DNA of 64,000 bases from JBFWVR01 sp050246635 (GCA_050246635.1 JBFWVR010000001.1:124001-188000), one strand, 5' to 3'. Positions 8,681-17,852 are shown, counted from the first letter of the stretch. Notes: generated by a model not told the origin, from the letters alone. Made by a program: numbers and translations.

Positions 8681-9496
8681 ATGCTGGGCGAACCACTCAT
8701 CAACTCCAGCGTGCCGACCACGGCACGTTTCTCGGGCTCGACAACGGTGGACGACAACTCCGAAGCGCTGCGTGCACGGATCGCGGAACTGGAAACCCTC
8801 TGTGGCGAGGTCTATGTCGCCGCGGTGGAACTGGGCCTGCCGCAGCCCCTCTTGAACCGGCTCTGGTCGGTCGTCTCCCACGGGACGACGCCGCATGCCT
8901 TCGTCGTCGAGATCCCGCCGCGGCAACCCGTGGCGCCCGAGGCGCCGGAGACGCCCCCCGCGACGGCGACGGCCGACGCCCCGGCGCAGGCGGTCGGCAC
9001 ACCGACGCCGGCCCCCCTGCCGCCGCTGCCGGACGTGCGCCTGACCGATCGTCCCGCCTCGCGCGAGACCGAGACGCGAACGCGTCCGCCCCAGCCCGAC
9101 CTCAAGCCCCTCGCCGGCCGCCGGACGGTCTGCGTCGTGGATGACGACCCGATGATGCTCGAGGTGCTCGTGCGCATCCTGCGGCGCGAGAACTACGACC
9201 TGATCACGGCCGGGCATGGCGCGGAGGCCATCGAGAAGGTGTCGAGCGCCACCGAGCCCATCGACCTGCTGGTCACCGACTTCGCGATGCCCGGCATGAA
9301 GGGGCACGAGCTGGCCGATCGCCTGCGCCGGCGGTTCCCGGGCCTGCGTGTGCTCTACCAGACGGGCTTCAGCGACATGCTGTTCGAGGACCGGCTGGAG
9401 CTCGAGGAGGGCGCCGCCTTCCTCGAGAAGCCCTTCACCGCCCGCGGCCTCCGCGAGGCGGCGCGCATGCTCCTCTTCGGCCAGATCAACCCGTAG
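8681..9496 (+). CDS. Response-regulator receiver protein with N-terminal helical region and Pro-rich linker
   Basis: The product has 271 residues from the ATG at 8681; no ribosome site is obvious, so the transcript may be leaderless (TTAAT just upstream). The N-terminal 25-80 region is helical. A Pro/Ala/Thr-rich linker follows (about 80-145), then a complete receiver domain (about 147-268). That domain has the acidic pocket DDD at 154-156, the phospho-acceptor Asp200 in VTDFAMPG, and the KP switch near residue 250. It has no output domain, so it may act by protein contact. The receiver closely resembles the C-terminal receiver of the hybrid kinase at 48946-51066 (both have a TD-x-x-MPGM core and RVLYQ), hinting at a phosphorelay or common origin. 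Its last 11 bases overlap the convergent regulator gene. Confidence 0.85.
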   Translation: MLGEPLINSSVPTTARFSGSTTVDDNSEALRARIAELETLCGEVYVAAVELGLPQPLLNRLWSVVSHGTTPHAFVVEIPPRQPVAPEAPETPPATATADAPAQAVGTPTPAPLPPLPDVRLTDRPASRETETRTRPPQPDLKPLAGRRTVCVVDDDPMMLEVLVRILRRENYDLITAGHGAEAIEKVSSATEPIDLLVTDFAMPGMKGHELADRLRRRFPGLRVLYQTGFSDMLFEDRLELEEGAAFLEKPFTARGLREAARMLLFGQINP

Positions 9497-11051
9497 CCGG
9501 CCCCGGCGCCAGCCGTTCCGGCAGCGCCGCTCGCACCGGTGGAAGCTGGCGAAGGCCTGCCCAGACGGGATCGACGCGGACGAAGGCCGCGTCGATGGCG
9601 TGCGTGCGGAGGGCCTCGACGAGCCAGTCGGCGGCGCGTACCGCGTCGCCCGCGCCCCACGCAGCCAGCGCCAGGCTGGCCGGGGCCCCATCCCCGAGAT
9701 CCCGCAGCAGCCGCCGCGCGCTGGAGCGGTCGCCGGAGAGCCCACGCGCCCAGGCCAGCTCGGCTCGAGCCCGCGGCGCGTCGCCGCTGAGCGCGGTGAT
9801 GCGCTCGAGGAGCGCGACCGCCTCAGCCGCCCGCCCCTGTTCGACACGCAGCCGCGCGACATGGCGCACGGCCGGCAGGTAGTCGGGATCGAGGCTGAGC
9901 GCACGATCGAACTGCTGCTCCGCGTCCTCATACCGGTGGGCGAGATACAGCACGTATCCCAGCGTGTCACTCGAGGCCGGCAGCACGGGGGCGGCCGTGA
10001 GGCCGACGCGCGCCTGCCGTTCCGCCGACGTGAGCGCACCCCGCGCGGCCAGCGCGAGGGCGTAGGCCATTCGTGGCCCGGCATCGCCCGGACGGGTGCT
10101 GACGGCCCGCTCGAAGTGCCAGTCGGCTGTCGTCCAGTCTCCGTCGAGGTAGGCGGCCGTCGCACCGAGCGCCGCGTGCGCGCCGCCGTGCCCGGCGGCC
10201 AGGCTCAGCGCGCGGTTGGCGGCGGCGCGCGCGGCGGCAAGGCCTTGTGTGGTGGGCTCGGCGCCCGCGAAGGCCAGCGCGACGTGCGCCTCGGCGAGAC
10301 TGGCCCACGCGTCCGCATACGCCGGACTCAGGCTGGTGGCCAACGAGAACAGCTCGGCGGCCTGCCTCAGAGCCTGGGGACTCTGCTTTGCGAGTGCGAC
10401 CCGCCCGCGTGCGAAGGCGTCCTTGGCCGCGAAGATGGGGGTCAGGCCAGGGCCGCGATCATCGGTCCCCGCCCGGGGCGCGCGGGATGATTCCGTGACC
10501 GCGACGTCGCGGCTGGCGGGCCCCGGCGCCTCCCACACGATCACCGCCGCGAGCAAGGCGGCCGCCGCCACCGGCACCGCCACCTGTCTCGCGACGCGAA
10601 GGCGCCCGGGCGCGGCCGCGGGCCTCGCGGCCGCCAGCTCGTCGCCTGCCCGATCGCCGCCGTCGCGCCCATGGTCGTCGCGGTCCGTGGCGGCCGGCGC
10701 AGCTGACGGCCGCGGATCCGCCGGGGGGACGGCCTCCACCGGTGCGAGGAACCGGTAGCCGCGCTTCGGCAGGGTCTCGATGAACCGCGGATTCTCCGCG
10801 CGGTCGCCGAGCGCGTCCCGCAGCTTCGCGACCGCCTTGTTCAGGGCCTGCTCGAAGTCGACCGTGACCCCCTCGGGCCAGAGGCGCCGCTTGAGCTCCT
10901 CACGGCCGACCAGGCGGCCAGGCGGATCGAGCAACGCCAGCAGCACCGTGCCCGGTTGGAGCTGGAGCGGCACGCGCCGGCCCCGTCGCCGCAACTCCCT
11001 GGTGTCGGGATCCAGCTCGAAGACGCCGAAGCGCACGGTCCGACTCGCCAT
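9486..11051 (-). CDS. CadC-like winged-helix regulator with TPR periplasmic domain
   Basis: The product has 521 residues from the ATG at 11051, which sits after AAGGAGG. An OmpR/PhoB-type winged-helix domain occupies about 5-100 (ending in the GYRFL signature). A basic Ala-rich linker leads to one membrane helix (about 155-175), followed by about 330 residues of TPR-like repeats outside the membrane. This is the one-component, membrane-bound transcription factor architecture common in Acidobacteria, in which the sensor sits in the periplasm and the DNA-binding domain in the cytoplasm. No phospho-acceptor domain is present. It is divergent from the DUF4331 gene and may regulate it. The 3' end overlaps the receiver gene by 11 bp tail to tail. 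Confidence 0.88.
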   Translation of the reverse strand: MASRTVRFGVFELDPDTRELRRRGRRVPLQLQPGTVLLALLDPPGRLVGREELKRRLWPEGVTVDFEQALNKAVAKLRDALGDRAENPRFIETLPKRGYRFLAPVEAVPPADPRPSAAPAATDRDDHGRDGGDRAGDELAAARPAAAPGRLRVARQVAVPVAAAALLAAVIVWEAPGPASRDVAVTESSRAPRAGTDDRGPGLTPIFAAKDAFARGRVALAKQSPQALRQAAELFSLATSLSPAYADAWASLAEAHVALAFAGAEPTTQGLAAARAAANRALSLAAGHGGAHAALGATAAYLDGDWTTADWHFERAVSTRPGDAGPRMAYALALAARGALTSAERQARVGLTAAPVLPASSDTLGYVLYLAHRYEDAEQQFDRALSLDPDYLPAVRHVARLRVEQGRAAEAVALLERITALSGDAPRARAELAWARGLSGDRSSARRLLRDLGDGAPASLALAAWGAGDAVRAADWLVEALRTHAIDAAFVRVDPVWAGLRQLPPVRAALPERLAPGPATG

Positions 11052-11286
11052 TTCGCCCTCCTTTCCGGTGCCCATGAGCAAGGAACCCTCGGGCCCCGCC
11101 CGGTATTCCCGGCCCGCCGCAGGGGAGGCGTCGACGCAAGTGCCGGCAACGGCGGCACTTACCAGGAGACCTGCGTGTCCGGAAAAGGTCCGCACCGCGG
11201 GGCGGGGCTCTCGGGGTCCGATGGGGGACGTCTCGTGCCGGTGCCGCGCCGGTGCCCGAGCACTTCACCCAGGAGGCCCACAAGCC

Positions 11287-12633
11287 ATGACACGCACCAT
11301 CCTCGGACTGACGACGACCTTCGTCATCGCGCTCGCGATGATGCCGGGGCTCGCGTCGAGCCACCGCGAGGCACCGCTCATCGCGCAGGACCCGATGGCG
11401 GACAACACCGACGTGTACGCGTTCCGGTCCCCCGATGAGCCGGACAAGGTCACGCTCATCAGCAACTTCATTCCCTTCCAGTCGCCGGATGGGGGGCCCA
11501 ACTTCTACCAGTTCGATCCCAACGTCGTCTATGCCATCCATGTCGACAACGACGGGGACGCAGTGGAGGACATCACCTACGAGTGGCGCTTCACCACGGA
11601 GGTGCGCAACCCCGGGACGTTCCTCTACAACACCGGTCCGGTGACGTCGCTGGACGATCCCGACCTCAACGTGCGGCAGTTCTACAGCCTGACGCGCATC
11701 GACGGCCCGCGCCGGACCGGCGCGCGAACGCTCATCGAGGGGCGCCTGCCCGTGCCTCCGCCCAACATCGGTCCGCGCTCGACCCCCGAGTACGGCCGGC
11801 TGGCCGGGGCCATCCACGAACTGCGTGGCGGCGGCCGGGTCTTCGCGGGCCAGCGCGACGAAGGGTTCTACGTGGACCTGGCGGTGTTCGACCTGCTTGG
11901 CGTGGGCTCGGGTGAGGTGCAGGACAGCACGGCCGGATACAACGTGAGCTCGCTCGCAATCCAGGTGCCCATGGACCAGCTCACGCGGTCGCACGCGATG
12001 CCGTCGGGCCCCGACGATCCCTCGGCGATCATCGGCGTCTGGTCGACGGCGAGCCGCTACGCCGTGCGCACGCTCATGCCCGGTGGCGAAGTGCATTCCG
12101 GCGACCTCGTCCAGGTCTCCCGGCTCGGCAACCCGCTCGTCAATGAAGCGGTGATCGACCTGGCCCGGAAGGACGCCTTCAACAGCCTGGAGCCCACGGG
12201 GGACGCCGTGGCGCTGGATCGCGTGACGGATCCAGAGGTTCCCAAGCTGCTCGAGGCCATCTTCGGCGTGCAGTCGCCGCCGGCCCCTCGCACCGACCTG
12301 GTCACCATCTTTCTGACCGGGCTGCCCGGCCTGAACCAGCCCGCCTCGGTCACGCCCGCGGAGATGCTCCGGCTGAACATGGGCGTGCCGCCCGCCGCGG
12401 CACCCGAGCGCATGGGCGTGCTGCGGGGCGACATCGCGGGATTCCCGAACGGACGCCGGGTCGGGGACGACGTGACCGACATCGTGCTGCAGGCGGCAGC
12501 GGGCGCGACGCCACTGACGCCGGCCTACAACCGCTCGCCGAACAACACGCTGGGCGACGGCGTGGACCGCAACGACGTGCCCTACCTCTCGCAGTTCCCG
12601 TATCTCGGGATACCACACGCCGGCAACCGGTGA
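11287..12633 (+). CDS. DUF4331 family secreted protein
   Basis: The product has 448 residues from the ATG at 11287, 10 nt after AGGAGG. A Sec signal peptide is plain (MTRTILGLTTTFVIALAMM, cleavage near ASS-HRE). The mature protein starts with the SHREAPLIAQDP segment typical of DUF4331 and continues through the DNTDVYAF and NFIPFQ motifs. The family is extracellular or periplasmic and its biochemical role is unsettled. A TPR protein follows 87 nt downstream and a membrane regulator with TPRs diverges upstream, a neighbourhood that suggests a three-part regulated envelope function. An imperfect 12-bp hairpin (12647-12676) lies between this gene and the TPR gene. Confidence 0.92.
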   Translation: MTRTILGLTTTFVIALAMMPGLASSHREAPLIAQDPMADNTDVYAFRSPDEPDKVTLISNFIPFQSPDGGPNFYQFDPNVVYAIHVDNDGDAVEDITYEWRFTTEVRNPGTFLYNTGPVTSLDDPDLNVRQFYSLTRIDGPRRTGARTLIEGRLPVPPPNIGPRSTPEYGRLAGAIHELRGGGRVFAGQRDEGFYVDLAVFDLLGVGSGEVQDSTAGYNVSSLAIQVPMDQLTRSHAMPSGPDDPSAIIGVWSTASRYAVRTLMPGGEVHSGDLVQVSRLGNPLVNEAVIDLARKDAFNSLEPTGDAVALDRVTDPEVPKLLEAIFGVQSPPAPRTDLVTIFLTGLPGLNQPASVTPAEMLRLNMGVPPAAAPERMGVLRGDIAGFPNGRRVGDDVTDIVLQAAAGATPLTPAYNRSPNNTLGDGVDRNDVPYLSQFPYLGIPHAGNR

Positions 12634-12646
12634 CGGGAGGCCGTGG

Positions 12647-12676
12647 ATCGCGGTCGCGCGTGAACGCGGCCGCGAT
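12647..12676 (+). terminator. Intra-operon hairpin without T tract
   Basis: ATCGCGG, a T-G wobble and CGCG form a 12-bp stem with a 6-nt loop between the DUF4331 and TPR genes. There is no following T run, so it may be an mRNA stability or attenuation element rather than a true terminator. Confidence 0.3.
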
Positions 12677-12720
12677 TCACGCGCGGCATGCCATCCACGG
12701 AAGCGAAAGGAGAGTCGTCC

Positions 12721-13986
12721 ATGCAACGGATCCTGGTTCCCGCTGTCCTCGTGGCGGTCGTTCTCATGGTGGCGGTCGCCACGTGGCGCGATGCGCACGT
12801 GCCTCCGGCCGCGACGGCCCCTCCGCCGCTCCCGGTGACGTCGGCCACGACACGCGACGGCCTCCATGAGACGGCCGCCGCCCTCGATGCCCGGCTTGCG
12901 GCCCATCCGGAGGACGGCGAGGCGGTCGTGCGCCTGGCCGACACGCTGATCCGGATCCAGCGGGTGGATGGCACCGCCGCCGCGGTCGTCACGGCCGAGC
13001 AGCGGCTCGAGGCCTTCCTCGCACGCGTGCCCGGGCACTACGACGCCCGGCGCATGCTCGGGGCGGTGCTCCTGTCGCAGCACCGGTTCGCCGAGGCCAT
13101 CCGCCTCGCACAGGAGGTGCAAGCCGTGGATCCTCGCGACGCATGGAACTACGGCGTCCTCGGCGACGCGCACCTCGAGCTCGGCGACTACGACGCGGCG
13201 TTCGCGGCGTTCGACCAGATGGGGCGCCTCCGGCCCGGCCCGGGAGCGTATGCACGCATCTCGTACGCGCGGGAGCTCCAGGGGGACCTCGACGGCGCGC
13301 TGCGGGCCATGCGGATGGCTGCGGCTGCCACGTCGGCCAGCGATCCCGAGGGGCAGGCCTGGCACTACGCGCAGATCGGGCACCTGCTGCTCCTCGATGG
13401 GCGCACTGGCGATGCCCGGCTCGAGTTCGAGCGCGCGGCCTACACCTTCCCGAATCATCCGTATGCGATGAAGGGGCTGGCGGAGGTCGCCATGGCCGAC
13501 GGGAACCTCACGGCGGCGCGTTCCCTCGTGCTCGACCAGCTCGCGCGCACGCCGACCCCGGAACTGGCGGCCATGGCCGGGGATCTCGCGGCGCGGCTCG
13601 GTGACGGGACGGCGGCCGAGGCGTTCTACCGCGAGGCCGAGCGTCTCGAGCGCACGGGGTGGCAGAGCGAGGAGCCGCAGCCGCAGGCGCTCGCCCGGTT
13701 CCTGGCCGAACGCGACCGCGATGTGCCCGAGGCGCTTGCGCTCGCGCGCGACGCCGCGGGCCGTCGCCGCGACATCCAGACCATGGACGCGCTCGCGTGG
13801 GCCGCGTTCAAGGCCGGGCACCTGGAGGAGGCGGTCGCGGCGGCCGCGGCGGCCGTGCGGACGGGGACCCGGGATCCGCGGCTGCTGACGCACGCCGCGG
13901 CCATCTACGCGGCCGCGGGGGACGAGCGCAGGGCCGGGATCCTGCGCGGCCGCATGCGGGTGCCGTGCTTCGACTGCCAGTCCTGA
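12721..13986 (+). CDS. Membrane-anchored TPR-repeat protein
   Basis: The product has 421 residues from the ATG at 12721, preceded by AAAGGAGA. The N-terminal hydrophobic stretch (about 4-20) is an uncleaved anchor or signal peptide. A Pro-rich spacer follows, then TPR-like helices from about 60 to the end. The C-terminus has a small VPCFDCQS motif with two Cys three apart. The protein probably sits on the periplasmic face and mediates protein contacts. Co-directional placement behind the DUF4331 gene suggests the two act together. The function of the pair is unknown. Confidence 0.85.
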   Translation: MQRILVPAVLVAVVLMVAVATWRDAHVPPAATAPPPLPVTSATTRDGLHETAAALDARLAAHPEDGEAVVRLADTLIRIQRVDGTAAAVVTAEQRLEAFLARVPGHYDARRMLGAVLLSQHRFAEAIRLAQEVQAVDPRDAWNYGVLGDAHLELGDYDAAFAAFDQMGRLRPGPGAYARISYARELQGDLDGALRAMRMAAAATSASDPEGQAWHYAQIGHLLLLDGRTGDARLEFERAAYTFPNHPYAMKGLAEVAMADGNLTAARSLVLDQLARTPTPELAAMAGDLAARLGDGTAAEAFYREAERLERTGWQSEEPQPQALARFLAERDRDVPEALALARDAAGRRRDIQTMDALAWAAFKAGHLEEAVAAAAAAVRTGTRDPRLLTHAAAIYAAAGDERRAGILRGRMRVPCFDCQS

Positions 13987-14007
13987 CGGACGGGCCGGGG
14001 CGGGGAC

Positions 14008-14013
14008 TATACT
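14008..14013 (+). promoter_or_regulatory. -10 element TATACT of sppA; leaderless start likely
   Basis: TATACT at 14008-14013 lies 6 nt before the GTG start at 14020, so the predicted transcript begins at or next to the start codon. A weak TGACGG is present 18 bp upstream (13984-13989). There is no ribosome site between them. Confidence 0.5.
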
Positions 14014-14019
14014 GGCAGC

Positions 14020-15795
14020 GTGAAACGCGGCGCCGGCATCGTCCTGTTCGTCGTGGGAGCGGCGCTGGTGGCCTCCGCCGCCGGGCTGCTCCTCCTGTAT
14101 GCGATGGTGGGGACCGAGCCGTCGGTTCCCACCCGGGCCACCCTCGTGCTGCGCCCCTCCGGCGACCTGCCCGAGCTGGCGTCCGATACGGTGCTCGGCC
14201 TCGTACGCCAATCCGACGCGGGCACCATCGGCGCCTATGTCGAGTCGCTGCGCAAGGCCAAGCGGGATCCACGGATTGCGGCGGTGCTGCTGGCGCCAGG
14301 CGGGTTCACGACGCCGTACTGGGCGCGGATCCAGGAGCTGCGTGACGCCATCCTCGACTTCCGGACGTCGGGCAAGCCGGTCGTGGCCTTCCTGGAGTAC
14401 GCGGGCGACCGTGAGTACTACCTCGCCTCCGCGGCCGATCGCATCCTCCTGATGCCCTCGGCGACGGTCGACCTCACGGGCGTGGCCAGCTACGAGGTGT
14501 TCCTCCGCGGCGCGTTCGACTGGGTCGGGACCTACCCGGACTTCGTCAAGATTGGCCGCTACAAGACGGCCGTGAACCAGCTCGCCGAGCGCACCTTCAC
14601 GGAGGCGCACCGCGAGATGACCGAGTCGCTCACCCACGAGGCGTTCACGCAGCTCGTGCGCGGCGTGGCGGACGGGCGCCGCCTGCCGGAAGACCAGGTG
14701 CGCACCCTCATCGACCAGGGCCCGTTCCTTGCCGAGGACGCCGTGGACGCCGGCCTGGTGGACGACCTCGCCTACGAGGACCAGATCGACGACGTCTCGA
14801 CGGAGCTGCCGGAGGACTGGACCCGCAACCGCGTGTCGCAGGCCGAGTACGCGCGCGTCTCGTGGAGCTCGCTCGGTGTGTCGCGGCAGGGACGCATTGC
14901 CGTCATCCACGCGGTGGGGGCCATCCAGTTCGGGCGGAGCAGCTTCGATCCGGTCGGCGGTGGCGTGCTCGGCTCCGACTCACTCATTGCCGACATCCGG
15001 CGCGCCCGCGGGGACGCGTCGGTCGCGGCGATCGTGCTGCGCATCGACAGCCCCGGCGGATCCTCCACCGCCTCCGATGCCATCTGGCGCGAGCTCACGA
15101 TCACCCGCGAGCGCGGCATCCCGGTGATCGTCTCGATGGCGGACGTGGCCGCGTCGGGGGGGTACTACATCGCGATGCCCGGGGACGTGATCGTCGCGGA
15201 GCCCGGCACGCTGACCGGGTCCATCGGGATCTACTCCGGCAAGTTCGCGGTGGGCGGCACGCTGGAGAAGATCGGCGTGAACGTGGAGGCCGTCAGCGAG
15301 GGGGCGCATGCGGAGCTCGAGTCGCCGGTGCGGCCCTTCAGCCCGTCCGAGCGCGCCAAGCTGCAGGCGCAAATCGAGGCGTTCTACGCCGGCTTCCTCG
15401 AGAAGGCCGCGCGCTCGCGGAACACGACCCCCGAGAAGATCGACGCGGTCGCGCAGGGCCGCGTCTGGACCGGCCGCCAGGCCCGGGACCTCGGCCTCGT
15501 CGACGCGCTCGGCGGGCTGGCCGAGGCCGTGGCGATTGCGAAGCAGCGCGCCGGCATGCCGGACGATCAGGAGCCGGAGCTCGTGCACTTCCCGGCGGCG
15601 CGGAGCTTCTACGAGGTGCTGAGCGACGAGCTCGAGACGCCCGGCTACCGCGCCTCGCAGGGCCGCGCGCTCGCGGCCTTCCTCGACCTGTTCCCGGCGG
15701 GCCACCGCCGGGCCATCGCGACGGCCCTCACGCCGATGCGCCTCTTCCGGTCGGGCGAGGTGCTGGCGCACATGCCCTACGTGTTCCTGCGCTGA
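14020..15795 (+). CDS. sppA: Signal peptide peptidase SppA, 67K type
   Basis: The product has 591 residues. An N-terminal membrane helix (7-29) is followed by two tandem S49 (Clp-like) domains, the long 'E. coli' form. The catalytic lysine is Lys182 (GRYKTAVNQ) in the first half and the nucleophile is Ser379 (ADVAASGGYY) in the second. SppA digests cleaved signal peptides left in the inner membrane. The gene appears leaderless, with TATACT 6 nt before the GTG. It is monocistronic and converges with ppiD at a very large hairpin. Family assignment is firm. Confidence 0.95.
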   Translation: MKRGAGIVLFVVGAALVASAAGLLLLYAMVGTEPSVPTRATLVLRPSGDLPELASDTVLGLVRQSDAGTIGAYVESLRKAKRDPRIAAVLLAPGGFTTPYWARIQELRDAILDFRTSGKPVVAFLEYAGDREYYLASAADRILLMPSATVDLTGVASYEVFLRGAFDWVGTYPDFVKIGRYKTAVNQLAERTFTEAHREMTESLTHEAFTQLVRGVADGRRLPEDQVRTLIDQGPFLAEDAVDAGLVDDLAYEDQIDDVSTELPEDWTRNRVSQAEYARVSWSSLGVSRQGRIAVIHAVGAIQFGRSSFDPVGGGVLGSDSLIADIRRARGDASVAAIVLRIDSPGGSSTASDAIWRELTITRERGIPVIVSMADVAASGGYYIAMPGDVIVAEPGTLTGSIGIYSGKFAVGGTLEKIGVNVEAVSEGAHAELESPVRPFSPSERAKLQAQIEAFYAGFLEKAARSRNTTPEKIDAVAQGRVWTGRQARDLGLVDALGGLAEAVAIAKQRAGMPDDQEPELVHFPAARSFYEVLSDELETPGYRASQGRALAAFLDLFPAGHRRAIATALTPMRLFRSGEVLAHMPYVFLR

Positions 15796-15817
15796 CGAAT
15801 CACGAAAGCGGAATCGA

Positions 15818-15900
15818 GAATCAAGAAAGGAATTGGACATGGAAAGGGCCGGCAATGGTTTGCCGGCCCTTCGAAGTGTCCAGAATTCTTTTCTTGATTC
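15818..15900. terminator. Very long hairpin between convergent sppA and ppiD
   Basis: The left arm (15818-15854) and right arm (15861-15900) can form about 33 base pairs: 17 outer pairs (AATCAAGAAA... with ...TTTCTTGATT), 5 middle pairs (GGACA/TGTCC) and an 11-bp GC-rich tip (AAGGGCCGGCA/TGCCGGCCCTT) with a 6-nt loop. It is AT-rich at the base, unlike the genome, and can work in both directions. A second copy of TTTCTTGATTC follows at 15904-15914. Confidence 0.7.
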
Positions 15901-15935
15901 CGGTTTCTTGATTCTCTCTTCGCGGCGCGCGAGCG

Positions 15936-17852
15936 CTAGCTCGCGAGCCGCGCGAGCACGTCCGGGTACATCTGGATCTTCAGCTGGCCCTTGGCCTTCG
16001 TCATGTAGGCGCTGAAGAACCGGCCACGGCGCTCGCCCAGGAGCTCCTGCCGGAGCTGGGCGCGGCCGGCGGCGACCTCCGCGTCGGTCACCGCGTCACG
16101 CTCGACGAGGCGCACGATGGCCGTGCCCTGCGGGGTGGTGATCGGCGCGCTGATCTCGTTCTCGCCGAGGGCGAAGACCGCGTCCTCGGCGGCGGGATCG
16201 ACGCCCAGGCCGGGGATCGACGCACCGCGGGTGATGAGATCGGTGGTCTGCACCTCGAGGCCCGCGCGTTTGACGGCCGCCGCGAAATCGCCGGCGCCGC
16301 GCAGCGACTCGGCGATGCCGGCGGCGCGCTCCTTCGCAATCTCGGCGGCGCGCGTGCCGATGTAGTCGGCCCGCACCGCGTCACGCACCTCGGTGAGCTC
16401 GGGCACGTACGCGTCCTGCTTGCCCGTGACGGTCGCGATGACCCAGCCGCGCGAGACCCGCAGCGCCGGGGTCACCGCGTTGTCGGCGAGCTGGAAGACC
16501 TGGGCGGACACCTCCGGCGCGGGGCCGAGCCCGTCGATGGGCGCGCTCTGGAGCAGCAGGCCCGTCTCGGTGAGGGGCAGGCCGCGCTCGGCGGCGGCGG
16601 CGTCCATGTCGGCGGGCGTCGAGACGCTGGCCTCGACGGCCTTGGCGGTCTGCTCGGCCTGCTCCTGGGCCTTCTGCCACTTGAGCTGGTCCTCGATCTC
16701 GGCGCGCACGTCGGCCAGCGGCCGCGTCTCGGCCGGCTTCTTGTCGGTGACCTTGATGACGTGGTACCCGAACGGCGACTTCACCGGGTCGCTGATCTGG
16801 CCCGGCTCGAGGCCGAACGCCGCCTGCTCGAACTCGGGGACCATGCGGCCCCGGCCGAAGTAGTCGAGGTCGCCGCCGATGTCCTTGTTGCTCTCGTCCT
16901 CGGAGTACTCCTTGGCGAGCGCGGCGAAATCGGCGCCGTTGCGCGCCTTCTGGGCGATCTCCTCGGCCTGCTTGCGCACGGCCTCCTCGTCCTTGCCCTC
17001 CGTGCGGAGCAGGATGTGGCTGGCGCGAACCTGCTCGGGCGTCTGGTACTGCTGCAGGTTGTCCTGGTAGAACTGCTCGATGTCGGCCTCGGGCACGGTG
17101 ACCTGTGCGCGCACCGCGTCGACGTCCACGAGGAGGTACTTGATCTTGCGTTTCTCGCCGACCCGGTAGTCCTCCTTGTGGGCGTCGTAATAGGTCGAGA
17201 GATCCGCGTCGGTCACGGTGACCTCGTCACGGAAGGCCTCGGGCGTGACGGCCACGACCTCGAGCTTGACGCGCTCGTTGCGGCGCCGGTACTCCGCGTC
17301 GACGTCGGCGTCGCTGACCGACATCCAGCCGGTGACGGCGGTCTGGAGCTTGTCGACGGCGATGGCGCGTCGCAGGTTGTCCTCGAAGCTCGTGGGGGTG
17401 AGCGGCGGGTTCTGGAACTGGAGGAGCTGGCGGTACCGCTGCTCCCCGATGAACTGGCCGTTCTCCTGGAAGGCCGGCATCGTCAGGATCCGCTGCCGGA
17501 CCTCGACGTCGCTGACGGTCAGGCCCTGCCGCCGGGCCTCGGCGACCATGGCCTCCTCGTCCACGAGCTGCTGGAGGATCTGCTGCTCGATGCCGAGCTG
17601 CCGGAGCAGGTCCTCGCTGAGCTGCGATCCGTACGCCTGCCGGTAGGCCTGGATCTGCGCCTGGTAGCGCCGCTGGAAGTCGGACACCGTGATGGACCGC
17701 CCCTCGACCTCGGCCACCACCGTGCCCGGCGCGGCGCCGGTGGCGGTCGTGAGGAAGTCGGGGATGTAGAACACCACGAAGGTCAGGACGACCAGCGCCA
17801 GGCTCCACTTGAGCCAGCCCTTGTGCCGCCGCATCCGGTCGAGCATCGTCAT
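15936..17852 (-). CDS. ppiD: Peptidyl-prolyl isomerase PpiD/SurA-type folding factor
   Basis: The product has 638 residues from the ATG at 17852; an ATG 6 nt further in (17846) is also usable. A short basic N-terminus is followed by one membrane helix (about 14-31). After it come a SurA_N-like chaperone region (about 45-190), a parvulin PPIase domain (about 275-380, with RASHILLRTEGK and the GYHVIKV end), and a second, more divergent parvulin-like region towards the C-terminus. PpiD is anchored in the inner membrane and helps newly exported proteins fold. A good promoter with a 17-bp spacer lies upstream. Single-gene unit. Could be labelled SurA_N-containing protein in other annotations. Confidence 0.9.
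   Translation of the reverse strand: MTMLDRMRRHKGWLKWSLALVVLTFVVFYIPDFLTTATGAAPGTVVAEVEGRSITVSDFQRRYQAQIQAYRQAYGSQLSEDLLRQLGIEQQILQQLVDEEAMVAEARRQGLTVSDVEVRQRILTMPAFQENGQFIGEQRYRQLLQFQNPPLTPTSFEDNLRRAIAVDKLQTAVTGWMSVSDADVDAEYRRRNERVKLEVVAVTPEAFRDEVTVTDADLSTYYDAHKEDYRVGEKRKIKYLLVDVDAVRAQVTVPEADIEQFYQDNLQQYQTPEQVRASHILLRTEGKDEEAVRKQAEEIAQKARNGADFAALAKEYSEDESNKDIGGDLDYFGRGRMVPEFEQAAFGLEPGQISDPVKSPFGYHVIKVTDKKPAETRPLADVRAEIEDQLKWQKAQEQAEQTAKAVEASVSTPADMDAAAAERGLPLTETGLLLQSAPIDGLGPAPEVSAQVFQLADNAVTPALRVSRGWVIATVTGKQDAYVPELTEVRDAVRADYIGTRAAEIAKERAAGIAESLRGAGDFAAAVKRAGLEVQTTDLITRGASIPGLGVDPAAEDAVFALGENEISAPITTPQGTAIVRLVERDAVTDAEVAAGRAQLRQELLGERRGRFFSAYMTKAKGQLKIQMYPDVLARLAS

Noticed and set aside
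10900..14910. A 1336-residue minus-strand open frame across the DUF4331, TPR and sppA genes
   Set aside because: It is antisense to several genes with clear domains. Long antisense frames are normal in GC-rich DNA, and its sequence is low-complexity Arg/Gly/His-rich with no domain.
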